Shown here piece by piece: positions 46,404 to 59,814 of a stretch of DNA of 64,000 nt. Location of the stretch: the NCBI GenBank assembly GCA_029204225.1, contig CM055097.1:33356804-33420803 (forward strand), read 5' to 3'. The position numbers were made by a program, and so were the translations under genes. How positions within the stretch are numbered: the stretch's first letter is position 1; each line of letters begins with the position of its first letter. A model generated the notes under the pieces. That model was not told the DNA's origin. It did no database searches and worked only from the letters and a program-made list of their open reading frames with translations. Origin of the DNA: Diphasiastrum complanatum. Taxonomy: Eukaryota > Streptophyta > Lycopodiopsida > Lycopodiales > Lycopodiaceae.

Positions 46404-47117
46404 AGAGTTTATATCTGTCTATTCCCAATTTGAGATGGCCAGCCTTCATTGCAGATTGCTGAAGGTTAACCATGTCTTGCCTTCATTGGCGTTGTACAAG
46501 TCTTATGCATGCCGTAAGATGGGTTCCACGCTATCAGAGAGAACGTTTGAGTAACATCAAATGGCAAGTTCCAGTGACCTAAAGATGGGTTCCACGCTAT
46601 CAGAAAGAACAGGTTCAGTCATTTCAAATGGCAAGTTCCAGTTTATGATTGCTAAGACGTCCTTCATTTAAGCATGTTATTGACCCTCATGAATATAAAT
46701 TAAAATTAGTGAAATAGAAATTTGATGTCAGAAGTCAATGGTTGGAATTCAGATTCAGGCTCACTGGCTGAAGGACTGATGAAAAAAAACAAAAAGATGT
46801 CACAGATGTGAATACAAGTTTAAGCTTGCACTATGAATGAGGTTTTATCCTTTGTTAGCCGATTTTTTTATTTTTCAAAAATGGGATAAACTGGGTTTTT
46901 TTGAAGCGAAATATCATTGTTAGGTTGGCTTCACATGGAGTGGGGGGTAAGTCCAAAAGGCCCAAATTTTTTACTTTGATTGGTGGAGCCAATTCAAAAG
47001 CCCCCCCCCCCCATTTCATAGAGAGTGTGAGTTTCCCCTAGGTGGCATTGAAAAGTGTAAAGCAGATACCAGGGGAGTATCTTGGACATCTTGGAGTATT
47101 GGGGGGTAAGTGGTGGG

Positions 47118-47119
<2 letters not shown>
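46404..47119. other. no gene recognised
   Basis: Contains a short direct duplication (AAGATGGGTTCCACGCTATCAG at about 46517 and 46580) and a run of about ten C near 47000. Confidence 0.6.

Positions 47120-47214
<95 letters not shown>
47120..47214. repeat. (CT)n microsatellite
   Basis: About 47 uninterrupted CT units. Confidence 0.97.
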
Positions 47215-48009
<795 letters not shown>

Positions 48010-48150
48010 CATCATGCACTTCCTGCGCATCATTGGTTGTGGGTGATGTGCCCTTGCTCCTCATGTCTTCACTACATTGTAGTGGCTCTTTCAATTGATC
48101 TATTCATGTCTTCATGTCTTCACTACACTGTAGTCGCTCTTTCAATTGAT

Positions 48151-48584
48151 CTAGCTTGTTGTCTCATTATCGCAGCTCAGATTTCAATGGTGGATCATAA
48201 TTGTGGTCACGTTTCACGTAGATTCCATCAATTACCATTCGCGGCTGCTCGCCTCTAGCAATGTTCTACGCAGTTAGGCCGACAACTGGTGCTCAGGAGT
48301 CAAAGCATTGTCCCCACATCTGCACTCTATCAAAGCATGAAAGGTTTTATAATAATAGTCAGTTTGATCAATCAATCAATCAATCAATATGAGAGTGCAA
48401 AAAAGATAGGATCATTCAGATGTTGATAAAAAAACTAGCTGATTTGCAAGACAGAGGATTTGAAAAAATAATGATATCAACAATAAGAGAAAGGAATGTT
48501 GGGTGCAAGGCATATGAAGCATCACCAACATCTGCCTTAATCTTTCCACCAAAGATGTCAGCTGGGTACAACACAATGGTGTTG
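48151..48584. other. no gene recognised
   Basis: Contains (AATC)n near 48370. No frame has family resemblance. Confidence 0.5.
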
Positions 48585-49290
48585 GCCTTGGAGGGCCTGG
48601 AACCTCGGTCCGGACGAGTGTCCCAAGTTCTTGCAACCGTTATGGACCAACATGACGAATTGTTGTGCGATTCCGATCTATTTTGTACAAACACAATTAG
48701 GGCTTGCAAAATGGGCTACTATTTGACATTAGTGTGGCAAAGTCCATTTGGACCAAATGAGTTAAAATTTTCAAGCCGTATGTTCCGGCTAGTAGGCCCT
48801 GTCAAAGTGAACATGTAGGTACCAATATGGCATAAAATGAATGAGCAAGGACAGAGATATGGGATGACAAAATTCGGTCAAAAACTACAATAGGAAAGCT
48901 AGGTTCGAAAATAGTGGTGGTGACCTGGAACCTTGGTCCAACGAGCATCCCAATTTTCTGCAACCGTTCGGACCAACAAAACCAATCATTGTGCGATTCT
49001 AGCCTATTTTGCACAAAAACTTCCAGTATGCCAAAAAGACCACAATTAGGGCTTGCAAAATGGGCTACTTTTTGACATTAGTGTGGCAAAGTCAGTTCAG
49101 ACGAAACGAGTTCAGATTTTTGAGCCGTCTATTTCGGCTAGTATGCCCCATCAAAGTCAACCTATAGAAGCTAACTCGACACAAAATGGATGAGCAGTGG
49201 CAGGGTTATGGGACGACAAAATTCGGTCAAAAAATTGCAATGGAAAAGCAGGATACAAAACCGAGGTGGTGACCTTGGAGGGCCATTGGT
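48585..49290 (+). repeat. tandem repeat family S2, two copies
   Basis: Copy 1 (about 48585-48905) and copy 2 (about 48930-49285) share CAATTAGGGCTTGCAAAATG, TTGACATTAGTGTGGCAAAG, GACAAAATTCGGTCAAAAA and a GAGCCGTCTATTTCGGCTAG-type block. Parts of the unit resemble family S1 (CAATTAGGTC--GCGAAATGG and GTCTATTTCGGCCAG). Confidence 0.88.
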
Positions 49291-49724
49291 GCTAGAGAAG
49301 CTCGCTTTGAACACAAAAAAGCTCACCAAAAATCATCCCCCACTTTGTGACATGAGAAGCTTAACATGTTATGACACAATGTAGTGAAACATAGCTAGTT
49401 GGTTGGTCAAAGCAACAAGTCGCTTGTATATTAGATGCAAGGAGGCAATATAAAGAAATAAATTGGAGAGGCATGTTAGAAAATGTCAAAAACAGTTGGG
49501 AACGATGTGCAATTTGATATTAATTATAATTGTGTTGTATTATTGGACAACATAATCCATGATGGATTGTAGGTGAGATTATTAAGTTTGTGATTGACTT
49601 TGTGACATGAGAAGCTTAATATGTTAGTTGGTTGCTCAAAGCAAAAAATTGTTTTTATATTAGATAGAAGGATGTTAGATGTTAGAATGTTGTGCGCGCG
49701 TAGATATCAATAAATAATTTGTTT
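49291..49724. other. no gene recognised
   Basis: TGACATGAGAAGCTTAA-ATGTTA and GTTGGTTG-TCAAAGCAA occur twice (49345-49420 and 49600-49645), indicating a diverged direct duplication. Confidence 0.55.
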
Positions 49725-49846
<122 letters not shown>

Positions 49847-50216
49847 CATCGCGCGCACACGCACACAGATCAATAAATAATCTTCTATGTTTCCCGTTAT
49901 AGCTTTAAGTAATAGGGCCATAAATATTAAATATGGAAATATTAAATATGGACTAGGTATTCTTCATGCACACTTGGGCTACCTCCTATTAGCACTCCTA
50001 GCCGCACCCAAGCTACCTCCTGTTAGCACTCCGAGCCGTTGGAGCGGCGAGGATGGCTACAACACGTAACCCTTCGTTGGATGACGAATATCAAACATAG
50101 TAGTTGTAGATCCATGGAGGAGATTATAAATGTTTTAGGAGCCCTTCTATGGCTCAGAATCTACCTGTTATTAACCAACCAAAAGATGTCATGTGTCCGA
50201 TATCAAAGGCACAAGT

Positions 50217-50391
50217 ATGTGAAAGGGATGGCGCTAGGGACTTCCATGATCTATCCAAAGAAATGGGGGAGCATAGGGGGAGGTGGTGGAGCACGAGTAT
50301 GTGAAATGGGCAGCACTAGGGACTTCCATAATCTATCCAAAGAAATGGGGGAGCATAGAGGGAGGTGGTGGAGCACTACATGCAAGTGATG
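50217..50391 (+). repeat. 88-bp direct duplication
   Basis: Two near-identical copies of a unit containing CTAGGGACTTCCAT-ATCTA and GAAATGGGGGAGCATAG-GG. Confidence 0.92.
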
Positions 50392-50639
50392 GTGTGGAAT
50401 ACGCTACTCCCCCTAAAAGTTTTCATAAATTGTAATGAATCATTAACCATGCCATAAAGAGAGAATTTTTGTGAGAAATTGGCAAAAATCTAGCTTGGTA
50501 TTTTTTATGATAGAAGTTTGTAAGTGAATCTCACATGTGTGGAGGATGTTCCCACGTGTGGAGAATTGTAAAGTAAATCAAAATGTTTGATATAGGGGTC
50601 TCATAGAATTTCATAGTCAGGCATTTAGGTGTAGGATGT

Positions 50640-51340
50640 TGATAGGGTCAAATTTGGCATAGATGGCAAATTATCCATTTCCACTTGTAATGCCAATATT
50701 GAGCCAAAATAGAGCCAAACTTGTGCCAATTAGAGTGTAGACAAGTGTCATGCTTTTGTTTGATGAAGCTTAAGAGGTCCAATAGGATTTAGAGGTGGAA
50801 CCTTGTGAGGTCCAATAGAAAATTGAGGTGTGCTTGAATATAGTCCAATAGAATTTAGAGGTGCATGGATCAATGGTCCAATAGGATTAAGAGGTGGCAA
50901 AGTGTGATCCAATCATAGTTAAGCATAGTGGTAGCTCATGAATCTATTAGTATCATTGTACTCCTCCTTTTGGATCTAATTGATTTTGAGATTGAGTGGA
51001 TTTTGAGTGTCATTGAATTTCTAGCTTTCTCTCTCTACCCGAGAGCTCATGATGGTTTTTCTCTCTCTACCCGAGGAGAGCAGCTTGTTTTTACTTAGAA
51101 TACTTTTGGAACACTTCCCACACGTGTGAGTGAGAGTTGGAAGTGATTGAATGCATGTAGTAGTGTGTTTTTGCCATAGAATCAAAGATAGATCTTGAAT
51201 CTCAATCTAGTCTTGATCTTGGTGCATCTACACACCTTAGGAGATCACAAGTACATGTTGTGGACAGTCCACACGTGTGAAATTCAACAATTTCCATGTG
51301 GACACGTGGTGGGAGGTATTCACTTGGAAGAAGACTCAAT
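50640..51340 (+). repeat. AGAGGTGG/TCCAATAG-rich segment, inverted relative to 54800-55560
   Basis: Repeated TCCAATAG-ATT-AGAGGTG phrases (50775-50900) and a CTCTCTCTACCCGAGAG block (51030-51080) recur in reverse complement at 54800-55560 (CACCTCT...GATTGGACC and CTACTCTCGGGTAGAGAGAG). This may be an LTR fragment; opposite orientation shows that they are not the two LTRs of one element. Confidence 0.55.
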
Positions 51341-51346
51341 TGCTTT

Positions 51347-51965
51347 AATAGTATTCGAGAAAGGTGGTATCTCTTGAGAATGAAACCAACAACGTTTGTG
51401 AAAAATAAAAAAAAATTAATAGGATCAAAAAAATCCTTAATACCAAGTGCTTTTGAAATATGCGCTTACAAGTCAATGTGCCTTGACCACTTTTATTTTA
51501 AAAGATTAAAGCTTCCATTTTTTGAAAAATAAAGGAATTATTAAGATAAAATTCTAAAAGGACTGGATTTTTAAGGGCACTATTTACATGATGTCAGAGC
51601 TATAATTTAACTATAATGTATATGGAATAATAGATAGTATCTAATATGTATAATATTAATAGTCTTCGAGAAAGGCAGCATCTCTTGAGAATGAAACCGA
51701 CAACTTTTTGTGAAAAATAAAAAATAAAATGAATAGGATCAAAAAAATCCTTAATATCAAGTGCTTTTGAAATATGCGCTTACAAGTCGATGTGCCTTGA
51801 ACATTTTTATTTTAAAAGATTAAAGCTTCCATTTTTTGAAAAATAAACAAATTATTAAGATAAAATTCTAAAAAGGCTGGATTTTTAAGGGCACTATTTA
51901 CATGATGTCAGAGCTATAATTTAACTATAATGTATATAGAATAATAGGTAGTATCTAATATGTAT
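51347..51965 (+). repeat. tandem direct duplication, about 309-bp unit
   Basis: Copies 51347-51656 and 51657-51965 share ATTCGAGAAAGG, GAATGAAACC-ACAAC and AAGTGCTTTTGAAATATGCG. They also share TTTAAGGGCACTATTTACAT and ATGATGTCAGAGCTATAATT. They are about 95% similar by eye, so this is the youngest duplication in the window. Confidence 0.93.
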
Positions 51966-53692
51966 ATTATATGCTATATATTATTTGATATATTGTAGTT
52001 ATTGTACATTATTTTAAAAATATAAATTTTTGTAGACTTAAAGGCTAAAGGTGCAATCACACCACCTTAATATTATTATTGAATGAACTTTGTCATGTGG
52101 CAATGTATTAGTTGTGGTCTCTGGCGTCGCCATACCTACTACTACCCGTGAATGTTGGCCCCCAAGCAATGACGAATTTGAATCAAACTTCAACGATTCA
52201 TCACTTCAGTCTATGAAGTTGTGCCAGTGCATGATGGGCTGATGACCGATTATCAGCAATGGTGTTGAGGCTTGAGCGGAGTGTTGAGACTCTCATAGTT
52301 CATCGTTGCTGGGTCTTCTGAGTTGGATCGATGGTTTTAACTTCATTCTTGCTGTTTTTAGTGCTCAATCCATTTCAATTCAATAATCTTCCCAAAACAT
52401 TTAATTTTTTATTCACAAACTTGTTTCTCACATATCAAGAGGCAATCCTGAAGACTCAAGAGGTATGTTACTATGTTTTGATCTTTGACATAGTCCCAAA
52501 GTTGACATTTGTATTTGTAATACTAAATTCATTCAACAGCTGCACTTGTATTTTGAATCTATATTAAAATCTAGGTGCATTATGTAGTTGAGCAATGTCA
52601 CAAGCAAAATTTGAAATTGCCAAGCTGTATGGCAAAAATGTGGATTCAAGTTGGTGGGAAGAATTCTTTCAAGACCAAGAGTCCATACTCATGGATTTAA
52701 CAGCTAATCATGCTAGTTTAGAGATGTCATTTTATTGGCCCTCAAAGAGTAATGCAAAGACTAATGAGGGTTCTACTATTCTTGAGGATATTCAGCAAGT
52801 GATCTATGTTCCTTCTAGAGAGATGTATTTGGGAACTTGCAAATCTCGTTAAAGACAAGAAGAACTCGCTAGCTTTTGGAAGGAAAATGTGCAAGAAATC
52901 AAGGTGGGTACAAGGGCTGCCACACTTGCAGATGATGAACTTTGTTGATAGGTCTTCGTTTTCCAACTTTAAGCACTTGATCTTCATATTTAATTGACTC
53001 TCCACAACATTCTTGAACTTGAGAAAGACATCAAACATGAAGTCCTCACTCTGTAGAAGATAAGATTTTTACTTCACTTTAATTATATCCATATTTTATC
53101 AAATTCTAACCCTTGTCTAGGAAAAAAAAAAGTAATTTGTATCCTCATCTAATTAAAAGATGCATTCCTTTGAAGCAACACTAAGTGAGAGCTATGAGAC
53201 AAAGAGGATTAATAATGATTGATTATTCTGTAAAATAGTTCTTATCTACTTGTCATTGTGTGGGCTTTCAATGATTATGTGCTCTTTCAAATCAATTTAG
53301 CAACCATGGTGTTGTACATAAAGCTTGTTATTGAGCGTACATTTGTGTTTTGCTCTTGTTTCAATTGATATGCTATAGAAATAAGCTATAACTTACTTGA
53401 AACCACGGATTCTTTTTCGATAACCTCCTCTGGATGATAGATAACATATATCCTTGGTTTTCAATCTTTTCCTTTTGTTGTTTCTGATCTTTTTGTTGAG
53501 CACATCCATATCTTTAACAAGAGACAAATATGATATACGCATGGATTGAAATGCAGTTTTCACTTCATCATTACTAGTTGTAAAATGACGCAAAGAAGAT
53601 TTCAATGTTTGGATCTTCTTTTGCCACATATAGAGTGTTGACTCTAAGAAGAAAAATGTCTTCTAGTTTGCAAAAGAAGGAAGAGAGTACTC
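51966..53692. other. no recognised gene; one unassigned short frame
   Basis: An 85-codon frame at 52595-52852 (FEIAKLYGKNVDSSWWEEFF) has no family I can name. The rest is AT-rich. Confidence 0.4.
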
Positions 53693-54762
53693 ATGCTTTT
53701 GTTTGTAGAACTTGATCAAGTTATACTTAATGGCTTGTTGGATGATCATGCTAATCTTGTTCAAAAGTTTGCTATTCAAAAGACTTCGCCAAGCATTGTG
53801 AATTTGCAAGAGATTTTGGTGAATGAGGAGTTTAGGCTTCAAGCAAGAGGTGGATCTACAACAACATCTCATTATAAAGAGGAGGCTATGTTCATCAAAG
53901 ACAAGTTCAAGGCCAATGGCAAAGGCAAGTGGTCTAAAGGGCAAGATAAACGTGAGACTTCCTCTTTTGGCAAAAAGAAAGATAAGTCTAAGTTAAAATG
54001 CTTTTATTGTGGAATCAAAGGGCATTTTGCTAATGAATGTTTGAAGAAGCAAAGAGATGAAGGTAGCAAGCAAATCAACTTTACTACTAATGATGAGGAT
54101 CTAGGTGGTTGTGAAGCTCTTTTGATGCGTTCTTCAAGTCCAATATCAAGTGAAGGTGACAAAGATTCATGTGGATTGATAGTGGAGCTAGTTCACACAT
54201 GAATAGTCACAAGGAGTTCTTTACTTCTTTGATCACTTATGATGGAACCAAGAATGGCCAATGGTGGTGAGCGTGTGATTGAAGGTATTGGTTCAATTCC
54301 TATTTTTTAAGTGTTGGTCAAATGATAGAGAAAGGATACATGGTAAAGTTTGGTGGTGATGCTTGTCTCATTACAAAGGAAGAAATCTTGGTTGCTAGGG
54401 GCAATAAACAAGGTAGACTTTTCAAGCTTGATGCTTTTGTTATGGCTAACAAAAAGGATGTAATGGAAAAGGAGATTAATGGATCTGGAAACAAGGTCTT
54501 AGTCATTGGCTTTGATGGTCAAGAGGAAGATCAAGTGGTTGATCTCAAAGGGCTTCAACAACACAAAAGGAAAGGTGGCAATTTGGAGCTAGTCAAGAGC
54601 ATCAAAGGAGGGTCAATTGACAAAGATGTTTTGGATCTGTTTTTGCAGGTTATTGAAGACTCAAATAAGGTCAAAAGAATAGCAAGGAAGTGTTTTTCAA
54701 GTTTACTTTACTTCTTCTATATCATGTTTGAGCAATTTCATGTGAATGTGTGCAAAAACTAA
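53693..54762 (+). pseudogene. copia-type gag, zinc knuckle, protease and GAG-pre-integrase remnant
   Basis: The first frame (53693-54202) has a gag C-terminal part (VNLQEILVNEEFRLQARG) and a basic linker. A CCHC knuckle lies at 53999-54040 (CFYCGIKGHFANEC). At 54171-54202 a one-base frame change leads to the protease active site (WIDSGASSHMNSHKEFF), here with an intact DSGA. After a stop, a third frame from 54322 gives GYMVKFGGDACLI, the GAG-pre-integrase segment. It then runs into Lys/Gly-rich text and ends at 54762. Integrase, reverse transcriptase and RNase H are absent. This family is distinct from the 22637-26857 copia. Confidence 0.85.
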
Positions 54763-54799
54763 GCATTTCACTCTCTAATCTTGATCATTGATCATATGA

Positions 54800-55560
54800 A
54801 GGTCATAACCTAAGGGTGGATTTAATAGTGCACATCTGCCCAACAAGCATGGTCTTCTAATATAGTTGTGATTGCACATAGATCTATCCCATAGATTGCA
54901 TCATTACAATCTTCCTAGATTGATTCTAAGGCAAGAGCACAATTTCAAACATAATGAATCCACATCAATTGGCACTCAAAGCAATCAAAGTACATGAAAA
55001 AACTAAGTTCCCAACATGCTCTTAAAGAGAGAAAAATAGCCTACTCTCGGGTAGAGAGAGAAAATGAATTAGCCCTCAAGTACAAAAAGACTATGAGGAA
55101 AAACAATTTGTGGTCACGAAGATAGCTTCACAAAAACTTATATATACAATAAGAGAGCACTTCCATATAGGAGTACCTCGAGATCTAGCATGAGGAATGT
55201 TTGAATGTGATTGGACCTCATGGATTCCACCTCTCATGATGATTGGACCTCTAGATCCCCACCTCTCTCCATGATTGGACCAACTAGCTAGAACTCTCAA
55301 TATGATTGGCCAAGTGATTTGCGTCTCTAAACATGATTGGGCCAACCATTTTTCACCTCTTAATGTGATTGGCTTTAGCATCTACACCTCTTCATTTGAT
55401 TGGGCCATATTTGACATTGAGATGTGGATTTGGTTGCATACTAGCAAAAAACCAATCCTTATATTTTCTGATACATGTCACCATCTCACTAGAACTCGAC
55501 TTGGAGGCCTCTTGACTTTTCAAACTCAACTCAAAAAGCTGTACAAGACACTAATGGACA
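54800..55560 (-). repeat. inverted relative of 50640-51340
   Basis: Contains six CACCTCT-TGATTGG-type phrases between 55190 and 55410 and the complement of the CTCTCTACCCGAG block. See the partner segment for the comparison. Confidence 0.55.
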
Positions 55561-56106
55561 TTTGTACAAGAGATTGACAAATCAATCAAGCTAAATTTTG
55601 AGTATTTTTCACAATTTCACCGATCTTGGAAAGAGAATTTTGCAATTTGCAGATCAAAGACTACAACCAATGAAACACATCCCTTCTCAATACTTCGGAG
55701 GATTGGATGTAATTACATGCGGTGATTCGAATCAAGTTGGACGAGTTTTACACATGAATAGGTATTTATAGAAACCACAAATTCTACTAGAAAAATGTGC
55801 CACCTTGTTATGAGTTGGTTGAAACAATGAGACAAAAAGATCATAATTTTATATCCATACTTAACAGAATACTACAATGTGAACACATGACTTTTGACAT
55901 AAATTTCTAAAATGAACTGTGTCAGTGCAAACCTCCATTCGATCACACATCCCCACACCTATTTTATACAAACTTTGACAAAGCAAAGCACAATGATGAC
56001 ACCTAGCAAAAATCAACTGAAACCGAATACATCTTTCAAGCACTTGACTCATTCCATATTTCTTGTCAAAAAAATCTAAAAATTTCTAGCAATTCCAAAA
56101 ATACAG
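55561..56106. other. no gene recognised
   Basis: AT-rich; possibly part of the following Helitron-like element. Confidence 0.4.
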
Positions 56107-56513
56107 TTGGCTTACCCACAATTATCAGAGTCAAACATGGCAAAAACAATAATGGCCGAAGACATTATCTGGATACAATTCTTCAACCCAAATATAAGAG
56201 CCAAACAAGATATGAAAACACTTATATTTATAACCAACAAATTGATACAATGTGGACAATTATACGATGGATTGCCAAAGAAATACAAATAAGAAACAAT
56301 CATCTAAACATCATCACTAGAAAATAAATTCTAATCCAGCTAGCCGTAGCATGGACAATACATCGTGTGCAAGGATTAACAATGGACAAACTTGCATTCA
56401 ATCCAGAAGGTATTAAAGCGCATGGTCTAACTTATACATCACTTTCAAGAATTAAGGACACTGAAAATTTGTACCTTCTACAACCAGAAAACTTCGTCGT
56501 TGACAAAAAATAA
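56107..56513 (+). pseudogene. C-terminal piece of a Pif1/Helitron-type helicase
   Basis: The last 61 codons (56328-56510, TAA at 56511) read LAVAWTIHRVQGLTMDKLAF and then GLTYTSLSRIKDTENLYLL. These are the TIHKSQG-like and YVALSR-like motifs V and VI at the end of superfamily 1 Pif1 helicases. In plants such degenerate copies usually come from Helitron Rep/helicase proteins. Upstream sequence (56107-56327) is frameshifted and only loosely alignable. No Rep domain and no Helitron terminus (TC start, hairpin and CTRR end) were found. A nuclear Pif1 gene is unlikely given the stops and the repeat context. Confidence 0.7.
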
Positions 56514-56692
56514 AATAAAAAAGTGAAACAAGAAATGCCAAGACAACATGAGGCTACTTGGAAGCTCATTGCTCCCGACAAACCATTATGTAAGCACGCA
56601 CCTCATCATACACTCTTTGAACACGATATCCTTAGAAAAATACCACAATGATCTAGAATCTAGCGACCACTTAATGAATTTCGATATACTTT
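56514..56692. other. short spacer, nothing recognised
   Basis: AT-rich sequence between the helicase remnant and the tandem units. Confidence 0.5.
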
Positions 56693-58109
56693 GCTTATAA
56701 GGAACATGTAAAAAACAAACCACCACCTATTTTCCACACATATTTCAAAGCTACAATAACTTTACATTTGCTAAAAATGTAATATTTTACATGCCGACAC
56801 ACACTCCACAAAGCCACAAGATTCAACACCAACGACATTGAAATAACACATGCGATATTTAGCAAAGGCACACGATTCCACGTGCACATAATCGCCATGT
56901 ACAAGAATCCAAAGGCAAACATCAAATCATTGTTGCAAATTCTCCACAACGTGTTGCAAACAATACTCACAAATGCTCCTACAACAGTAATAGACAACTC
57001 CCAAACTTGACCACATATGGACAAATTGCAACAACCATGAATGCCAATCTGGTTCAACTTGTGCATATATTGGTCTGATCAATCTCCAATATACTTATAC
57101 TACAAAATGAAAAGCCACCAAGCAACATTCGTTGCTCATGAATAAAGAATATATATTTGAATTCTATGTTGTAACTCCAACTATCGCCAATTGTGTCTAT
57201 ATAGCAAAAACAAACAATGCATGCTGAACCGTCAGGACTTGGGGAGTCCAAAGAACTGTCACCTCTGGACCTGGCTGAATGCTTATAAGGAACATGTCAA
57301 AAACAAACCACCACCTACTTTCCACACATATTTCAAAGCTACAATAACTTTACATTTGCTAAAATGTAATATTTTACATGCCGACACAGACTCCACAAAG
57401 CCACAAGATTCAACACCAACGACATTGAAATAACACATGCGATATTTAGCAAAGGCACACGATTCCACGTGCACATAATCGCTATGTACAAGAATCCAAA
57501 GGCAAACATCAAATCATTGTTGCAAATTCTTCACAACGTGTTGCAAACAATACTCACAAATGCTCCTACAACAGTAATAGGCAACTCCCAAACTTGACCA
57601 CATATGGACAAATTGCAACAACCATGAATGCCAATCTGGTTCAACTTGTGCATATTGGTCTGATCAATCTCCAATATACTTCTACTACAACATGAAAAGC
57701 CACCAAGCAACATTCGTTGCTCATGAATAAAGAATATATATTTGAATTCTATGTTGTAACTCCAACTATCGCCAATTGTGTCTATATAGCAAAAACAGAC
57801 AATGCATGCTGAACCGTCAGGACTTGGGGAGTCCAAAGAACTGTCACCTCTGGACCTGGCTGAATGCTTATAAGGAACATGTCAAAAACAAACCACCACC
57901 TACTTTTCACACATATTTCAAAGCTACAATAACTTTACATTTGCTAAAAATGTAATATTTTACATGCCTACACACACTCCACAAAGCCACAAGATTCAAC
58001 ACCAACGACATTGAAATAACACATGCGATATTTAAATATGGTTCAACTTGTGCATATTGGTCAGATCACTCTCCAATATACTTCAACTACAAAATGAAAA
58101 GCCACCAAG
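56693..58109 (+). repeat. tandem repeat, about 588-bp unit, 2.4 copies
   Basis: Units start at GCTTATAAGGAACATGT: 56693, 57281 and 57866. Copies 1 and 2 are nearly identical (about 97% by eye). Copy 3 jumps from GCGATATTTA straight to TGGTTCAACTTGTGCATATT, an internal deletion of roughly 215 bases plus loss of the end. No protein family in either strand. Confidence 0.95.
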
Positions 58110-59690
58110 GTAGCATCCCCCGAGATTCGAGACAACAGTTTGATCATTCCGATTCTCGCAGCAGCAGAATCTTATGGAACGGAAAGCTGACGCATCATCT
58201 GTGCTTATTGTTTTCTTCATGTTCTAAGAACTCTCGTCCTCTCTTGGTATGGACTTGGATTAATTGCTAATTGATTTTTCTAAAAACTTGCCAGCTGCTA
58301 GTTTTCCACGGCGTCTCAGGAGCGATTAGTGTAGCGGCAATTGATAGTTGAAGCTTAAATTCTGGTGTTAAAGATAGATTTTTGTGACGAACGATAAAGT
58401 CAGGAGACACATCGACTGGGGCTTTAGCCTTGAATGTACCAATCTCATGATAGTATGATATATGAGACTGTCTTTCTATGCCATGCTGAACTATGTAAGA
58501 AAGAGAAAGTCCTACAATCAACCAATTGATTTCAAAATTCAGCTGGTATAACTGACCCCAATTCCATAATTAGCTAGGAAATCAACTGTCTATAAAATGA
58601 AAAGTACACAATAGCTTTTATATTCAGTGAAACTTCATCAAGAAACTAAAGGCTGGAGAAGAAAGAACTGGCTAGCCCAGTAGTAGGAGCAAATTTCGGG
58701 AAAAAAAAGCGTGAGCATAATACTACGGAATGTGCGATGGCAGAGTTGAATCAACCAAGAACTCTCAGATCTGGATTCTGAATGCTGATGAGCATCAGAG
58801 GAACCGTTTGCCACTTTGAATTGAAGTTGAGCATCCCGTTTGGCATTTATAGGGTAGCAAACCATCCTCCAGCTTGCAACAACTTTATCATAGAAAGAAT
58901 CCTAAGGTCAATCGTTACCGTCTAAGTAGGTGAACGCCTAGCTTTGACATTAGAACGCGGATGGTGGCACTGTGGCCCCACCGTAATCAAAAGGCAAAAG
59001 AATCAAAGATGGTTTATACTGGAGCATCGATCAGAGCTTCGTGGGCTGATGAGTGAGCTAACAAGAGTAGCTTTACACGATCAAGATCTAGATTACCTCT
59101 TGTACGTACCTTTACACCATCGAGATCTAGGTTTGACATGGATGTATCAACATTTATGAGGACCTTTGCGCCATCTGGGCTCTTTGCTCATTCCTTACGC
59201 TGCATGTCTATTTCTAGTTCTCTTGCATCGCATCTGCTGCATAGAAATAAGTGGTAAAGGTGGTTTTTGATTTTTTTCTAGGTAAAGGTCTTTTTTGTCC
59301 AGTTAGTTGGGCGCACTAGATGCAATGTCGACAGGTCTATGCAGCCGTGTATCAGTACAGATTCCAAGCTCTCAATTGAAAATTGAAATGCTAAAGACAC
59401 CGCTTTTAATGAGTATGAGAGCGCGTAGAGAGTCAACACTGTGACGCTCAATATCCCGACTTCTGTGATATGAGAGAAGACACTTTGAGAGCGACATCTA
59501 GCTGAGTGCTTATGCTGGAGAGAAACATCGTTTACAGCCTCTGAGCCTATTAAGTTCAGTCTGGAGGGTTTGAAAACACGTCTTTTCAAGTGAAATTACT
59601 CATGATTGGCATCATTTTCCAACATTAATTCTCAAGCTTAAAAGTCAAATGACTGCCACAAGCTAGAGTTCACTAATGATAACGAGATAT
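58110..59690. other. no gene recognised
   Basis: Unique-looking sequence with no long frames. The phrase TTACACGATCAAGATCTAG / TTACACCATCGAGATCTAG is duplicated at about 59074 and 59112. Confidence 0.5.
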
Positions 59691-59693
59691 GTG

Positions 59694-59720
59694 CACAGAT
59701 TCTATCATTGAGGATCTGTG
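59694..59720. repeat. conserved hairpin, copy 1
   Basis: CACAGATTC-TATCATTGA-GGATCTGTG forms a 9-bp stem with one G-T pair and a 9-base loop. The loop is identical to that at 63497-63523, while the stem carries a paired substitution. Confidence 0.7.
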
Positions 59721-59814
59721 AAACGTGGTAGTTCTAACTTCTATCTACAGTAAAACGACTGGGAAACCATTCAAGAATCTCAGATTAGTCTAATGTATCG
59801 ACATAAATGAAAAA

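Noticed and set aside
48420-48818. 132-codon plus-strand frame
   Set aside because: It overlaps the S2 tandem unit, is not conserved in the second copy, and has no family resemblance.
56695-57836. Repeated minus-strand frames of about 100-120 codons with hydrophobic segments
   Set aside because: They occur in the 588-bp tandem units, are broken differently in each copy, and match no family.
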